Shown: positions 1 to 8,096 of the stretch, one piece after another | Layout of the letters: every line of letters starts with the position of its first letter | Numbering within the stretch: the first letter of the stretch is position 1 | Assembly: GCA_028275345.1 (NCBI GenBank) | Contig: JAPWUV010000010.1 | Coordinates: 1 to 64,000 of the forward strand | From: a bacterium | Lineage (GTDB): Bacteria > Zhuqueibacterota > Zhuqueibacteria > Oleimicrobiales > Geothermoviventaceae | DNA length: 64,000 nt | Reading direction: 5' to 3' | Position numbers and translations under genes: made by a program | The notes under the pieces: model-generated | The model's input: the letters and a program-made list of their open reading frames with translations, nothing else | Told to the model about the DNA's origin: nothing | Database searches by the model: none

Positions 1-235
1 TCTCTTGCAGATGCGGGATCTTCTCGCACGACACGCCCAGCCGTTCGGCTACTTCGTGAGCACGGCCCAAGGTATCCGCCGTGAGCAGGATGATCTTGAG
101 TTTTTCCCGGAGCGTGTCGATCCGCTCAGACACCCCCTCGAGCAACTCTCCGTCGAGCGTCAAGGTGCCGTTCACGTCCAGGACCAGGTAGGAAAGGGCG
201 AGCGTCCGGAAACCGGGGATCTCTGCGACGATCAT
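1..235 (-). CDS. HAD-like soluble P-type ATPase domain protein (partial, 3' end outside window)
   Basis: The first 78 codons lie in the window; the C-terminus runs past position 1. Residues 20-26 read DVNGTLT, the HAD motif I of the soluble P-type ATPase-like branch, where the usual DxD is DxN. A hydrophobic strand (ALSYLVL) precedes it and a second strand ending in LLTAD follows near residue 55, matching HAD motif II (hhhT). The ATG at 233-235 sits two bases after the TAA (238-240) of the upstream acyltransferase gene, so the two are almost certainly co-transcribed and translationally coupled. The family is predicted to hydrolyse phosphate or phosphonate esters, but no substrate can be assigned. 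The DxN form may mean altered or absent phosphatase activity. Confidence 0.8.
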   Translation of the reverse strand, partial: MIVAEIPGFRTLALSYLVLDVNGTLTLDGELLEGVSERIDTLREKLKIILLTADTLGRAHEVAERLGVSCEKIPHLQE

Positions 236-237
236 GA

Positions 238-1536
238 TTATCCCTCACGCCACGCGTTTCGCCCGAGCTCGTCGATGCGCTTCCCCACGAATTCCAGCGC
301 CTCGTCGACGCTCCCTATACTTTCCGGAATCAAGAAAGGCCGGCCAACCCACAGGGTCACCTTCCGGCGCTGAAGCCTTCGGTCCCAGCGGGGTAGCACG
401 GCGAAGGAACCATCGATCCTGCACGGGACGATGGGCACTCCCGCCCTCATCAAGAGCTTCACCACGGTACGTTTGGGAGGAAGCCTCCGCCCATCCCAGG
501 TACGCTCGCCTTCCGGGAAGATTGCCACGGGGGCGCCGTTCCGGAGCCGGCGAACCGCGTGGGCCACCGCCACCGGGTCCGGGCGGTGCCGGTGCACAGG
601 GATGGATCGGAACAAGCGCATCACGAAACCCCGGAAGGCTCCCTCGAACTCCGTGTTCTTCGCCAGGAAGCCGATCTTGACCGGCAAGGCAGCCAAAGCG
701 AAGAAGGAATCCAGATAACCTTCGTGGTTCAGGACCAGCAAGAAAGCCCCATCTTTTGGCAGGTTCTCCACACCCCTTACCTCCAGGCCGAACCCCCATC
801 GGAGCAGCGGACGGACCGCAGCGCGAATCAGCGAGTAGAGGGCCTCGTATGCCCTGGAGTCCTGCGGAAGGGCCAAAGTCGCTCCCCCCGCAGCCAAGAG
901 GTTAGACCGTTTCACCGGCCTTTCCCGGTCGCGGAAGCGCACCCAGGGCTGGGTCTCCACCACCTCGCGCCCCCGGCGGGCCCAATAGTCGACGATGGCC
1001 TTCCGGCAGATCAATTCCCAGAAGAGAGGGGACTGGGAGGGGAACTCAAGGTAGCAGGCAGTCTCACCCGCCCTTCGGAACACGAAGTGACGTGCGTCCG
1101 TGGTGACGCAGCGAAGTTCAGCCAGCGGAAAGGCTTCGAGATCATCCCCCTTTTGGACCGCGAAGCGGCGATCGGTCAGGTAGATGCGACAGCTGCCGTC
1201 CGGCACAAGCTCCTCGACGAGGGTGCGTTCGTTCAGGAAGCCAGCGAATGGCCGGGTCTGGCTCGTCCGCCAAAGTCTTCCCTCCTCGCTGGCTGCGAGC
1301 AAGCGTTCATCTTCTTCGAGCCAGGGAAGCCTTCCCCCTGCGGGCGCGGAAGCCAGCCGATCCTCCACTTGGTGGAACCACTCCCAGGCCGGTCGGACCT
1401 CTTCGACCACACGAATCTGATGCCCCTCGCGGCTGAAGCGTGCGCCACATTCGCCACAAACAGCTCCCTCCCGAGTCTCCCTGAGAGCGTGAAACGAACC
1501 GCAACGGACACAGACAAAGAGCAGGTCACCGATCAT
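238..1536 (-). CDS. zinc-ribbon / PH-like / PlsC acyltransferase fusion
   Basis: This 432-aa protein has three parts. Residues 9-30 hold a CxxC...CxxC zinc ribbon (C9, C12, C27, C30). Residues about 105-165 read like a bacterial PH/GRAM-type beta domain (a CRIYLTDRRFAV strand followed by short amphipathic strands). Residues about 250-420 are a 1-acylglycerol-3-phosphate acyltransferase domain with the catalytic HX4D box (H271...D276) and the FPEG motif (340-343). The known role of PlsC domains is acyl transfer from acyl-ACP or acyl-CoA to lysophospholipid at the inner membrane. The fused N-terminal modules suggest membrane or protein recruitment (inference). I placed the start at the ATG at 1536, not the longer open frame, because it has a GAGGACA ribosome site and its ATGATCGGTGA overlaps the TGA of the transporter gene. 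It is probably co-translated with its neighbours. Confidence 0.8.
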   Translation of the reverse strand: MIGDLLFVCVRCGSFHALRETREGAVCGECGARFSREGHQIRVVEEVRPAWEWFHQVEDRLASAPAGGRLPWLEEDERLLAASEEGRLWRTSQTRPFAGFLNERTLVEELVPDGSCRIYLTDRRFAVQKGDDLEAFPLAELRCVTTDARHFVFRRAGETACYLEFPSQSPLFWELICRKAIVDYWARRGREVVETQPWVRFRDRERPVKRSNLLAAGGATLALPQDSRAYEALYSLIRAAVRPLLRWGFGLEVRGVENLPKDGAFLLVLNHEGYLDSFFALAALPVKIGFLAKNTEFEGAFRGFVMRLFRSIPVHRHRPDPVAVAHAVRRLRNGAPVAIFPEGERTWDGRRLPPKRTVVKLLMRAGVPIVPCRIDGSFAVLPRWDRRLQRRKVTLWVGRPFLIPESIGSVDEALEFVGKRIDELGRNAWREG

Positions 1537-2416
1537 TTGTCCTCGCTTCCGATCTTGAATACAGGGCGATGGCCAACAAGATGAGGATCGCGCCCAGACC
1601 CTCTCCCGCGCTGAACCTCTCTCCGAGGAGGGCAAATCCGAACAGGGCCCCGAACACAGGCTCCGCCAGTAGGATCACCGCCGAAGCCGTTGGGGTGAGA
1701 TCCTTCAACCCTCGAGCCCAGAGAACCAGCGGGATAGCCGAACAAAAGACCATCGTGTAGGCAAGCACAGTCGAGGCGAGCAAGGGCTCCCGGACGCTCC
1801 ACCGGCCGAAGACCGCCGTGACCGGCAAGAGGAGCAAGCCGGTCGCCAAAAGAACACTACCCGTCAGGGGGACGATTTTCACGCCCGGCTGGTGCAGGAG
1901 CCGTTTGGTCATGACAAAATATCCTGCCCAGAGAAGGCCAGCGGCGATCACCAGCGCGTCGCCAAACAGGGAACCGCCCGAAAGGGCACTCCTGCGGAAT
2001 CCCGTCGCGAGGCCTGCCACCCCAACCGCCGCGAGGAAGAGGGACAGGATCTTCCCCCTTCCGAAGTTCTCCCCGAGAAAGAGCCAGGAGAGTAGGGCTA
2101 CCCCGGCGAACCCGAGGTTCACATAGAAAGCGGCTTTGCTCGCTGTCGTTTGCAACATCCCGATGTTTTGGGCCGCGAAAGCCGCCCCATTGAGCACGCC
2201 CAGGAGCCAGATCCTCTGATTCCCCACGTACCAGCTCAAGTCGTCGCGGGACACCAGCAGCGTCAGGAGAATCCCTGCGCCAAGCGTCCGCCAGAAGGCG
2301 AAGCCGACGGGGTCCATGTACCGCAGCCCCACCTTGACTGCGACAAAAGAAGATCCCCAGAGGAGGCTGCTAATCGCGGTGAGTAGGATCGCCTTTTCCC
2401 GGGCCGTGTGCCGCAT
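1526..2416 (-). CDS. EamA/DMT-family membrane transporter
   Basis: A 296-aa protein made of about ten hydrophobic helices in two repeated halves, the pattern of the drug/metabolite transporter (EamA) superfamily. The N-terminal helix contains the SSLLWGSSFVAVKVGL signature, and the second half repeats the VILLAEPVFGALFG type motif common near helix 9. EamA proteins are inner-membrane exporters of amino acids, metabolites or drugs, and the substrate cannot be read from sequence. The stop overlaps the start of the acyltransferase fusion by 11 bases, so the two are in one leftward operon. The gene starts at an ATG (2414-2416) about 75 bases after the metallohydrolase stop. Confidence 0.88.
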   Translation of the reverse strand: MRHTAREKAILLTAISSLLWGSSFVAVKVGLRYMDPVGFAFWRTLGAGILLTLLVSRDDLSWYVGNQRIWLLGVLNGAAFAAQNIGMLQTTASKAAFYVNLGFAGVALLSWLFLGENFGRGKILSLFLAAVGVAGLATGFRRSALSGGSLFGDALVIAAGLLWAGYFVMTKRLLHQPGVKIVPLTGSVLLATGLLLLPVTAVFGRWSVREPLLASTVLAYTMVFCSAIPLVLWARGLKDLTPTASAVILLAEPVFGALFGFALLGERFSAGEGLGAILILLAIALYSRSEARTNDR

Positions 2417-2490
2417 TCTTCCCGATCTCGGCGTGACTGTAGGGAGTTGTCTGCTGGGCCGACAAACGCTGGGAGCAACCTGCGCTCATC

Positions 2491-3297
2491 TCAGGTGGCG
2501 CTGAGGGAGTCCAGGTCGAGGCGCATCCCGTCGGAAGCCGCCACCACCCGCAGGCCAGTGCGTTGGCTTAGCTCCTCCGCTACCACCCAAGGTTTGGCGC
2601 GGACCATCGTCATGCCGAAGTGGGTGAGCACCGCCAGCTTCGGTCGGATGTGCCGGATCAGCCGCTCGGCATCCACAACGTTGAGGTGCAAGATCTCCTC
2701 GGGGGTGGTGTCGCCCCGATCGTAGCGCACGGTATGGATTACAAGCACATCAGCTCCGGCATAGGCCTCCAGCAAGGCGTCGAAAAAACGCGTGTCGACG
2801 ATCAGGGCCACTTTCGGCGTGCCGGGAGCCTCAAGGACAAGCCCGTAGGTCTCCGCGCCGTGTACGTGGCGTAGAGGCGTGCGCACCTTGAGGTCGCCTA
2901 CGGAGTAGTCCCCGCCCTCTTCGAGGACCTGAATCTGCTGCACGAACTGACGGGAGTACCGAAGGACCACGGGGTCATCTTCCAAAGCCTCACGTGGGGC
3001 GAAGAGCTGGCCGCGCCGCTTGAAGCCGCCTTCGGTCATGGCCTCGATCATCACATTGACATCGTTCGCGTGGTCGAGGTGTCGGTGCGTAAGGAGGATT
3101 GCGGCAAGCTGACTCGCGTCCAGCGCAGGCCGGCTGCTCAACGCTCTCACCAGCGTGCCCGGCCCGGGGTCAATTAGGAGGTGCGTCCGCCCGATTCTCG
3201 CCCAAAGGCCCCCCGAAGCCCGGAGCTGCTTCAACATCACAAACCGGGCCCCCGCGGTGCCGAGGAACTTCAACCAGGATTGCCCTGCACTTGCCAT
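2491..3297 (-). CDS. MBL-fold metallohydrolase (ribonuclease Z/AHL-lactonase-like)
   Basis: A 268-aa metallo-beta-lactamase-fold protein. The metal-binding HxHxDH motif is intact at residues 71-76 (HRHLDH). Further ligands are visible as a His in the LRHVHG strand, the Asp in LIVDTRF and the His in VLTHFGMTM near the C-terminus. The N-terminus carries the FLGTAG...LLIDPGPG pattern seen in RNase Z-like and phosphodiesterase-like members. It probably hydrolyses a phosphoester or thioester using two metal ions in the cytoplasm; the substrate is unknown. It heads the leftward group with the EamA and acyltransferase genes. The start ATG at 3295-3297 follows a GGAG about ten bases upstream. Confidence 0.85.
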   Translation of the reverse strand: MASAGQSWLKFLGTAGARFVMLKQLRASGGLWARIGRTHLLIDPGPGTLVRALSSRPALDASQLAAILLTHRHLDHANDVNVMIEAMTEGGFKRRGQLFAPREALEDDPVVLRYSRQFVQQIQVLEEGGDYSVGDLKVRTPLRHVHGAETYGLVLEAPGTPKVALIVDTRFFDALLEAYAGADVLVIHTVRYDRGDTTPEEILHLNVVDAERLIRHIRPKLAVLTHFGMTMVRAKPWVVAEELSQRTGLRVVAASDGMRLDLDSLSAT

Positions 3298-3609
3298 CGG
3301 GAATCATCTCCGCATTCGAACCAATCCAAGTTGAGTTCATGAGCTCTCGTCCCATCCCAGCCTGCGGAGCAAAGCTTCGAGTAATTTAGCCGAAATCAGC
3401 AACAAAGCAAGGTATTCGACCTCCGGAGCGGCAAACGCAGCCGCGAAGGTCGTAAGCGGGGGGCGCAGCCCGTGGCCGCGAGCAGGCGAAAGGAACGGTC
3501 CGGACTCGGGGGTGGATCGGAAGCCAGGCGCCCGGTTCCGGCGGCCATCCGATGACGTCAGAGCCAATCGTACCCGGGGTGTCAGGCAGGGTTGCGCTGC
3601 ATTTTCTAC
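3298..3609. other. intergenic region between divergent MBL gene and tRNA
   Basis: About 310 bases without a convincing gene. A 103-codon leftward frame (3337-3648) exists but has no family resemblance and no good ribosome site, and it overlaps the tRNA promoter. A single GAGCGGCAAA at 3426-3435 matches the repeat found as direct repeats upstream of the TonB units, but no second copy lies 20 bases away. The region must hold the leftward promoter of the MBL gene; I could not pick a clear one. Confidence 0.5.
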
Positions 3610-3638
3610 TTGCGAGGGACCGACCCGGTGAGTAAATT
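3610..3638 (+). promoter_or_regulatory. predicted sigma-70-type promoter of tRNA-Thr
   Basis: TTGCGA (3610-3615), a 17-base spacer, then TAAATT (3633-3638). Transcription would begin near 3645, about 15 bases before the mature tRNA. Spacing is ideal and both hexamers are close to consensus. Confidence 0.6.
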
Positions 3639-3659
3639 TCGCTCGCAATCCGGCGGGAC

Positions 3660-3732
3660 GCCAGCTTAGCTCAGTTGGTAGAGCGGCTCACTCGTAATGA
3701 GCAGGTCGTCGGTTCGAGTCCGACAGCTGGCT
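3660..3732 (+). tRNA. tRNA-Thr (anticodon CGT)
   Basis: A complete cloverleaf. Acceptor arms are GCCAGCT (3660-3666) and AGCTGGC (3725-3731), with discriminator T at 3732. The D arm is GCTC...GAGC. The anticodon stem GCTCA/TGAGC encloses the loop CTCGTAA, giving anticodon CGT (reads ACG, Thr). The T arm GTCGG-TTCGAGT-CCGAC carries the standard TTCGA. CCA is not encoded and must be added after transcription. The gene stands alone, not in a tRNA cluster. Confidence 0.95.
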
Positions 3733-3796
3733 CGATGGTGCGGACTTCGGCGGAGCCGAGTCCGTTTGTTGTTTCCGCACACAGGGGTGATGAGCG

Positions 3797-4735
3797 ATGC
3801 GCTCGCTCCGCGCGCGGGGCGGATCAGTTCTCCTTGCCGTTTGCGTGGCAACTTCCGTACAGGCCGCGAGCTCCCGCGGCACCGTCGGATTCCAGTTCCT
3901 CCGCAGTACGTGGACTCCCCGGCCTGCCGCGATGGCTGGAGCTTTCGTAGCGGTCCCGGGGGATCTGGCTGGGGCCAGCTGCAATCCCGCAGCCGCCGCA
4001 GAGGCTCCTGACAACACGCTTCAAGCCAGCTTCATGAACCACGTCCTTGACTTCGCCTCGGGCTGCCTTGCCTACAGCCACGACCTGGGGAGTTTGGCGC
4101 GCGGGCAATTCACCGTCGCGGCCATGAGCTACGGCCGATTCAACGAAACGGATCTCTCCGGGCTCCCTACGGGTCGCACGTTCGGCGCGGGAACCATCGT
4201 CGTTTCCGAGACCGTCGCTCGGCGAGTGCTGGCGGGACTCCTGACCGGAGTGAACCTCAAGTACGTGCACAGCTACATCGATACCTACAGCAGCCAGGCG
4301 GTGGTTCTGGACGCGGGGGTGGTCTTTCACACGCCGATTCAGGATCTCGATGTCGGAGCGGCAGTGCAGAATGTGGGCAAGGTGTTGTCACCGTTCGTCC
4401 ACATCAAGGACCGACTGCCGCTCTGTTATCGCCTCGGCTGGTCGAAACGGCTGGCTCACCTCCCGCTCCTGTACTCCGTGGAAGCGTTCAAGTATGTGGA
4501 TGACGAGTTCCACCTGGCCATCGGCGGCGAGTTCACCGTGACACCGCAGGTCTTCCTCCGGTGGGGGTATAGTACCCTGTCGCGGCAGATGAAAGTGGGA
4601 ACAGAGGCCGACCAGCTCGCGGGAATCTCCCTCGGCGTGGGCTTCCGCTGGCGCAAGTACCACTTCGACTATTCCTTCTCCTCCTTGGGGCAGATCGGCT
4701 CTGTGAATCGCTTCGGACTGACTGCCGGCCTTTGA
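3797..4735 (+). CDS. PorV/PorQ-family outer-membrane beta-barrel protein
   Basis: This 312-aa protein has an N-terminal signal (positive RSLRARGG, a hydrophobic stretch, then VQAAS). The mature start contains the family signature: the WTPRPAAMAGAFVAV segment followed by LAGASCNPAAAA, corresponding to the R-(A/S)-x-x-(M/L)-(G/A)-x-A...NPAG pattern of PorV/PorQ (UPF0164/DUF3308) proteins. The rest alternates amphipathic strands, as expected for a barrel, ending in FGLTAGL. In Bacteroidota, PorV and PorQ shuttle or dock type IX secretion cargo at the outer membrane; that role is inferred here. It resembles PorQ more than the three other members in the window and is not next to a secreted cargo gene. 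It lies just after tRNA-Thr and is followed by a long non-coding stretch. Confidence 0.8.
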   Translation: MRSLRARGGSVLLAVCVATSVQAASSRGTVGFQFLRSTWTPRPAAMAGAFVAVPGDLAGASCNPAAAAEAPDNTLQASFMNHVLDFASGCLAYSHDLGSLARGQFTVAAMSYGRFNETDLSGLPTGRTFGAGTIVVSETVARRVLAGLLTGVNLKYVHSYIDTYSSQAVVLDAGVVFHTPIQDLDVGAAVQNVGKVLSPFVHIKDRLPLCYRLGWSKRLAHLPLLYSVEAFKYVDDEFHLAIGGEFTVTPQVFLRWGYSTLSRQMKVGTEADQLAGISLGVGFRWRKYHFDYSFSSLGQIGSVNRFGLTAGL

Positions 4736-5082
4736 GCTCCAACTCGCAAGTCCAGGATTCGAAGCGTGGCCTGCCGCGGCGAAAAAGGGTCCGGGGCCCA
4801 CGGATCCGGGCGAGAAAGGAGGGAGGTGGCTCGTTCGTTCTCGAGTCACCCGCGCGGGAGAGGCAGATGATGCGTAGAACGGGAAAGCGGATTCCTGCGC
4901 TTAACCTCGCTCGAGCGGAGGTTCACACCGGCGACCCCGATCTTGCGTGGTGGGATTCGCAGAGCTCCGTGCAGTGAGGATCATCCGGGAGTTGGACGTA
5001 GCCGAACTCTCGAAGCGGAGAGGTCGTCGCCTGCATCTGTAAGAAGGACAATCTGGGTTGCGCGATGTCGCGGGGTGAGGTG
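4736..5082 (+). other. untranslated region upstream of the class V enzyme gene
   Basis: About 350 bases with no recognisable protein family. A 36-codon frame at 4867-4977 starts at an ATG after GGGAGAGGCAG, but its peptide resembles nothing I know and has no regulatory codon run. GAGTTGG...CCGAACTC (about 4990-5009) and CGCGATGTCGCG (about 5062-5073) can form small hairpins just before the terminator at 5083. The stretch therefore looks like a structured leader of the next gene, although it could equally be the 3' region of the porQ-like gene. Confidence 0.4.
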
Positions 5083-5120
5083 AAAGGCTTGCGCCTTTCG
5101 GGGCGCAGGCCTTTTCTTTT
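5083..5120 (+). terminator. Rho-independent terminator / possible attenuator
   Basis: A 13-bp stem with one G-U pair, AAAGGCTTGCGCC (5083-5095) with GGCGCAGGCCTTT (5102-5114), loop TTTCGG, followed by TTTTCTTTT. It lies 348 bases after the porQ-like stop but only 52 bases before the next start codon, so it may terminate readthrough or act as an attenuator of the downstream gene. Confidence 0.75.
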
Positions 5121-5171
5121 CGTACCCTACTCGGACGAAGTCGAACCAGCAAACGGAGGGAAGCTGCAGCG

Positions 5172-6617
5172 ATGAGATCCCAGAGCCCATGGCGCGATCA
5201 GGTGATTGGGGTGGACATGCAAGTGCCGCTCCTTGCGGGTGGATACCGACTTTACGTCAATCTCGACAATGCCTCCTCCACTCCTGTGCTCAAGCCCGTC
5301 CTGGAAACCGTCGTCCGTTTCCTCCCCTGGTATGCCAGTATCCATCGGGGAACGGGGTTCAAGTCCAAACTCTCCACCTGGGCCTACGAGGAGGCCAGAG
5401 CCCGGGTGCTCGAGTTTGTGGGCGCTGATCCCAAGGAATACGTAGCCAGCTTTGTGCGAAACACCACCGAGGCCGTGAACAAGCTGGCCTGGCGCTTGGG
5501 CCAGGATCAGCGCAAAGCACTTGCCGTCACCACCCTCATGGAACACCACTCCAATGATCTCCCTTGGCGTCGACATTTTCGGCTGCTGCGTCTTCCTCTG
5601 GATTCCTCCGGCTTCCCCGAATTCGACCGCCTCGAGGACCTGCTTTCCGAGCATTCGGGACAGGTCCGACTGGTGGCGGTGACCGGTGCATCGAACGTCA
5701 CGGGCTTGGTCACACCGATTCACGAGCTCGCGCGCATAGCGCACCGGCACGGCGCCCACATCTTCGTCGATGCCGCCCAGCTGGCGCCTCACAAGCCGAT
5801 TCGCGTGCAGGGTGACGGGCGGGAGGACAGTCACATCGACTTTCTGGCCTTCTCGGCCCACAAGATGTACGCGCCCTTTGGCTCCGGAGCTCTCGTAGCC
5901 CGCCGTGACCTACTCCGGGAGATCGAGCCCTTCGAGATCGGGGGTGGAACCGTCCTCAGGGTTTCGACTGATTCGGTGATTTATGCCGACCCTCCGTGGA
6001 GCGAAGAAGCGGGCTCTCCCAACGTGGTTGGCGCCATCGCTCTGGCAGCCGCTATTCACTGGTTCCAGACGACAGGGATGTCCGCCGTGGAAGCCTACGA
6101 GCACGAACTGGCACGCGCCACCTGGGAAATCCTCCGCAGCATCCCGGAAGTTGATCTTTACGGTCCTGCCGAATTTGACGCTGGCCCAGATCGGCTGGGG
6201 GTATTCAGTTTCAACCTGAGAGGCTGGCACCACGCAAAGCTGGCGGCGGTACTGGCCTACGAATTCGGGATTGGAGTCCGCAACGGATGCTTCTGCGCCC
6301 AGCCCTACGTCAAAGCCCTGCTGGGTGTGAACCGGAGCTTGGAAGAAAAGCTCATGGAGCGTTCACGCGAGGGAACGACGATCCCCACACCGGGAGCCGT
6401 GCGCGTCAGTCTGGGATTCTACAATTCGCTCGATGAAGTCCAATATCTCGGACAGGCCTTGAGCCGGTTGGCCACAGGCGAGTTTGAGCCCCGCCCGTAC
6501 CGTCTCACCGCGGAGGGCGAGTACATCCCGGAGGACGGAGATCACGACTTCGCCGGCTCATTCCGGAGACTCGTCGCGGACTGGGGATTCCCGACGGGGG
6601 GCATGGGCGGAGTGTAG
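5172..6617 (+). CDS. class V aminotransferase-fold PLP enzyme (cysteine desulfurase-like)
   Basis: A 481-aa fold-type I PLP enzyme. K231 in FSAHKMYAP is the Schiff-base lysine. VDAAQLAPH (199-207) carries the PLP-binding Asp, and MEHHSND (123-129) the ring-stacking His region. The N-terminal YVNLDNASSTP resembles the NifS/SufS start. It lacks the SGSACTSG loop of true NifS/IscS; the C-terminal half instead has RNGCFCAQPY, which contains two cysteines. A 45-residue acidic C-terminal tail is extra. It may be a desulfurase or lyase acting on cysteine or a modified amino acid, and the function cannot be fixed. A GGAGGG box lies 11 bases before the ATG. It precedes the nifS-iscU-mnmA operon, but 214 bases and a separate predicted promoter lie between them. 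Confidence 0.8.
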   Translation: MRSQSPWRDQVIGVDMQVPLLAGGYRLYVNLDNASSTPVLKPVLETVVRFLPWYASIHRGTGFKSKLSTWAYEEARARVLEFVGADPKEYVASFVRNTTEAVNKLAWRLGQDQRKALAVTTLMEHHSNDLPWRRHFRLLRLPLDSSGFPEFDRLEDLLSEHSGQVRLVAVTGASNVTGLVTPIHELARIAHRHGAHIFVDAAQLAPHKPIRVQGDGREDSHIDFLAFSAHKMYAPFGSGALVARRDLLREIEPFEIGGGTVLRVSTDSVIYADPPWSEEAGSPNVVGAIALAAAIHWFQTTGMSAVEAYEHELARATWEILRSIPEVDLYGPAEFDAGPDRLGVFSFNLRGWHHAKLAAVLAYEFGIGVRNGCFCAQPYVKALLGVNRSLEEKLMERSREGTTIPTPGAVRVSLGFYNSLDEVQYLGQALSRLATGEFEPRPYRLTAEGEYIPEDGDHDFAGSFRRLVADWGFPTGGMGGV

Positions 6618-6732
6618 CGGGCCCCACCACGAGACAAGGCACCCGGCACCGTTCCGCATCACGACGGGAGTCCCCCTCGGGGCTGTGCCGAGTCCCGGTG
6701 CGCGGTCGAGAACATCGAAGCGGGGGAAGGCC

Positions 6733-6761
6733 TTGTTTTGTTCTGACCACCTGTCTAAATT
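6733..6761 (+). promoter_or_regulatory. predicted promoter of the nifS-iscU-mnmA operon
   Basis: TTGTTT (6733-6738), 17 bases, TAAATT (6756-6761). It lies 70 bases before the desulfurase start codon in the only AT-rich part of the 214-base gap. No IscR-like gene or obvious operator is visible nearby. Confidence 0.5.
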
Positions 6762-6831
6762 CAAAGGAAGCCGGATATTTCCAGTCCCATAAGGTCGAGC
6801 AGATTGCGACTCGAAGCGGAGGTTTTTTCGA

Positions 6832-7989
6832 ATGCGGCGTGTATATCTGGATCACAATGCCACCACTCCCGTTCGGGAGGAAGTATTGGCCGCCATGCTT
6901 CCCTACTTTTCCGAGCGATTCGGGAATGCCTCCAGTGTGCACAGCTTCGGGCGGGAAGCCCGTCGCGCGCTCGAGGAAGCCCGGGAAACGATCGCCAGGG
7001 CCATCGGCGCTGAACCTTCGGAAGTCCTTTTCACCGGTAGCGGCACGGAAGCCGACAATACCGCCATCAAGGGCGTGGCTTTGGCTCAACGGGAGAAGGG
7101 CCGGCATATCATCACCTCAAAGGTGGAGCACAAGGCAGTCCTGGAGACCTGCAAGTTCCTCGAGAAGCAGGGGTTCCGGGTGACGTACTTGCCGGTGGAC
7201 AGGACGGGCATGGTCAGCCCGGAGAGCGTGGAAGAAGCGATCGAGGAGGACACGATTCTCGTCTCCGTCATGCACGCCAACAATGAAGTGGGGACCGTCA
7301 ACCCCATCGCTCGGATCGGTGCCATTTGCCGCGAGCGCGGGATCCTCTTCCACACCGATGCGGTCCAGAGCTTCTGCAAGTTGCCGATCCAAGTTCGGGA
7401 AATGAACATCGACCTGGCCAGCTTCTCCGCGCATAAGATCTACGGCCCAAAGGGGGTGGGGGCGCTTTTTGTGCGCCGCGGGGTCCGCTTCCTTCCGCTC
7501 CTGCACGGAGGAGAACATGAGCGGAATCGGCGGGCCGGCACGGAGAATGTGCCGGGCATCGTGGGCTTCGCCAAAGCCGTGGAGCTCGCTCTCGCCGAGC
7601 GGGAAGAGGAGTGCCAGCGTTTGACCCGTCTGCGAGATCGCCTGTGGGAGGGAATCCGGAGGCGGATTGAGCGCGTCCACCTCAACGGTCACCCCACGGA
7701 GCGCTTGCCCGGGACTCTGAACGTCTCCTTTGAGGGGGTGGAAGGCGAGTCGATCCTGCTGAGCCTCGACCTCAAAGGGGTGGCGGCTTCGAGCGGATCG
7801 GCGTGCACGTCCGGCTCCCTGTCGCCCTCCCACGTGCTGGCGGCCATGGGCATTCCTCCGGAACTGGCGCAGTCGGCGGTGCGTTTCTCCCTGGGCCGTT
7901 CCAACACGGAAGAAGATATCGACTACACTGTAGAGATCCTTCCCGAGATCGTGGCCCGATTGCGCCAGATGTCCGCATTGGAGGTGTAA
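6832..7989 (+). CDS. iscS: cysteine desulfurase (NifS/IscS family)
   Basis: A 385-aa cysteine desulfurase. YLDHNATTP at the N-terminus, the PLP lysine K202 in SFSAHKIYGPKG, the stacking His100 (KVEHKAV) and the catalytic Cys325 in SSGSACTSGS are all present, with the length normal for NifS/IscS. It takes sulfur from L-cysteine to form a persulfide on Cys325 for Fe-S cluster and thio-tRNA synthesis in the cytoplasm. The downstream genes supply both partners: an IscU scaffold and the MnmA thiouridylase. The short Cys-loop form (group I) fits IscS/NifS rather than SufS. GGAGG lies about ten bases before the ATG. No IscR, IscA, HscA/B or ferredoxin genes accompany it, so this is a reduced ISC set. 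Confidence 0.93.
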   Translation: MRRVYLDHNATTPVREEVLAAMLPYFSERFGNASSVHSFGREARRALEEARETIARAIGAEPSEVLFTGSGTEADNTAIKGVALAQREKGRHIITSKVEHKAVLETCKFLEKQGFRVTYLPVDRTGMVSPESVEEAIEEDTILVSVMHANNEVGTVNPIARIGAICRERGILFHTDAVQSFCKLPIQVREMNIDLASFSAHKIYGPKGVGALFVRRGVRFLPLLHGGEHERNRRAGTENVPGIVGFAKAVELALAEREEECQRLTRLRDRLWEGIRRRIERVHLNGHPTERLPGTLNVSFEGVEGESILLSLDLKGVAASSGSACTSGSLSPSHVLAAMGIPPELAQSAVRFSLGRSNTEEDIDYTVEILPEIVARLRQMSALEV

Positions 7990-8096
7990 CGATCAGCGGC
8001 CTCGGTCGGGGCGAGGCGGCAAGCCTTCCCTACCGGAGCGCCGACCGAGGCGATGAGGGGCTTCGGCCTTCTGGGAAAGGCGGAGGCAGAGTCGAG

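Noticed and set aside
3337-3648. 103-codon leftward frame between the MBL gene and the tRNA
   Set aside because: It overlaps the tRNA promoter, lacks a ribosome site and resembles no known protein.
4867-4977. 36-codon rightward frame in the leader of the class V enzyme gene
   Set aside because: It has a plausible ribosome site but no regulatory codon run and no hairpin arrangement linked to it; too weak to call a gene or leader peptide.
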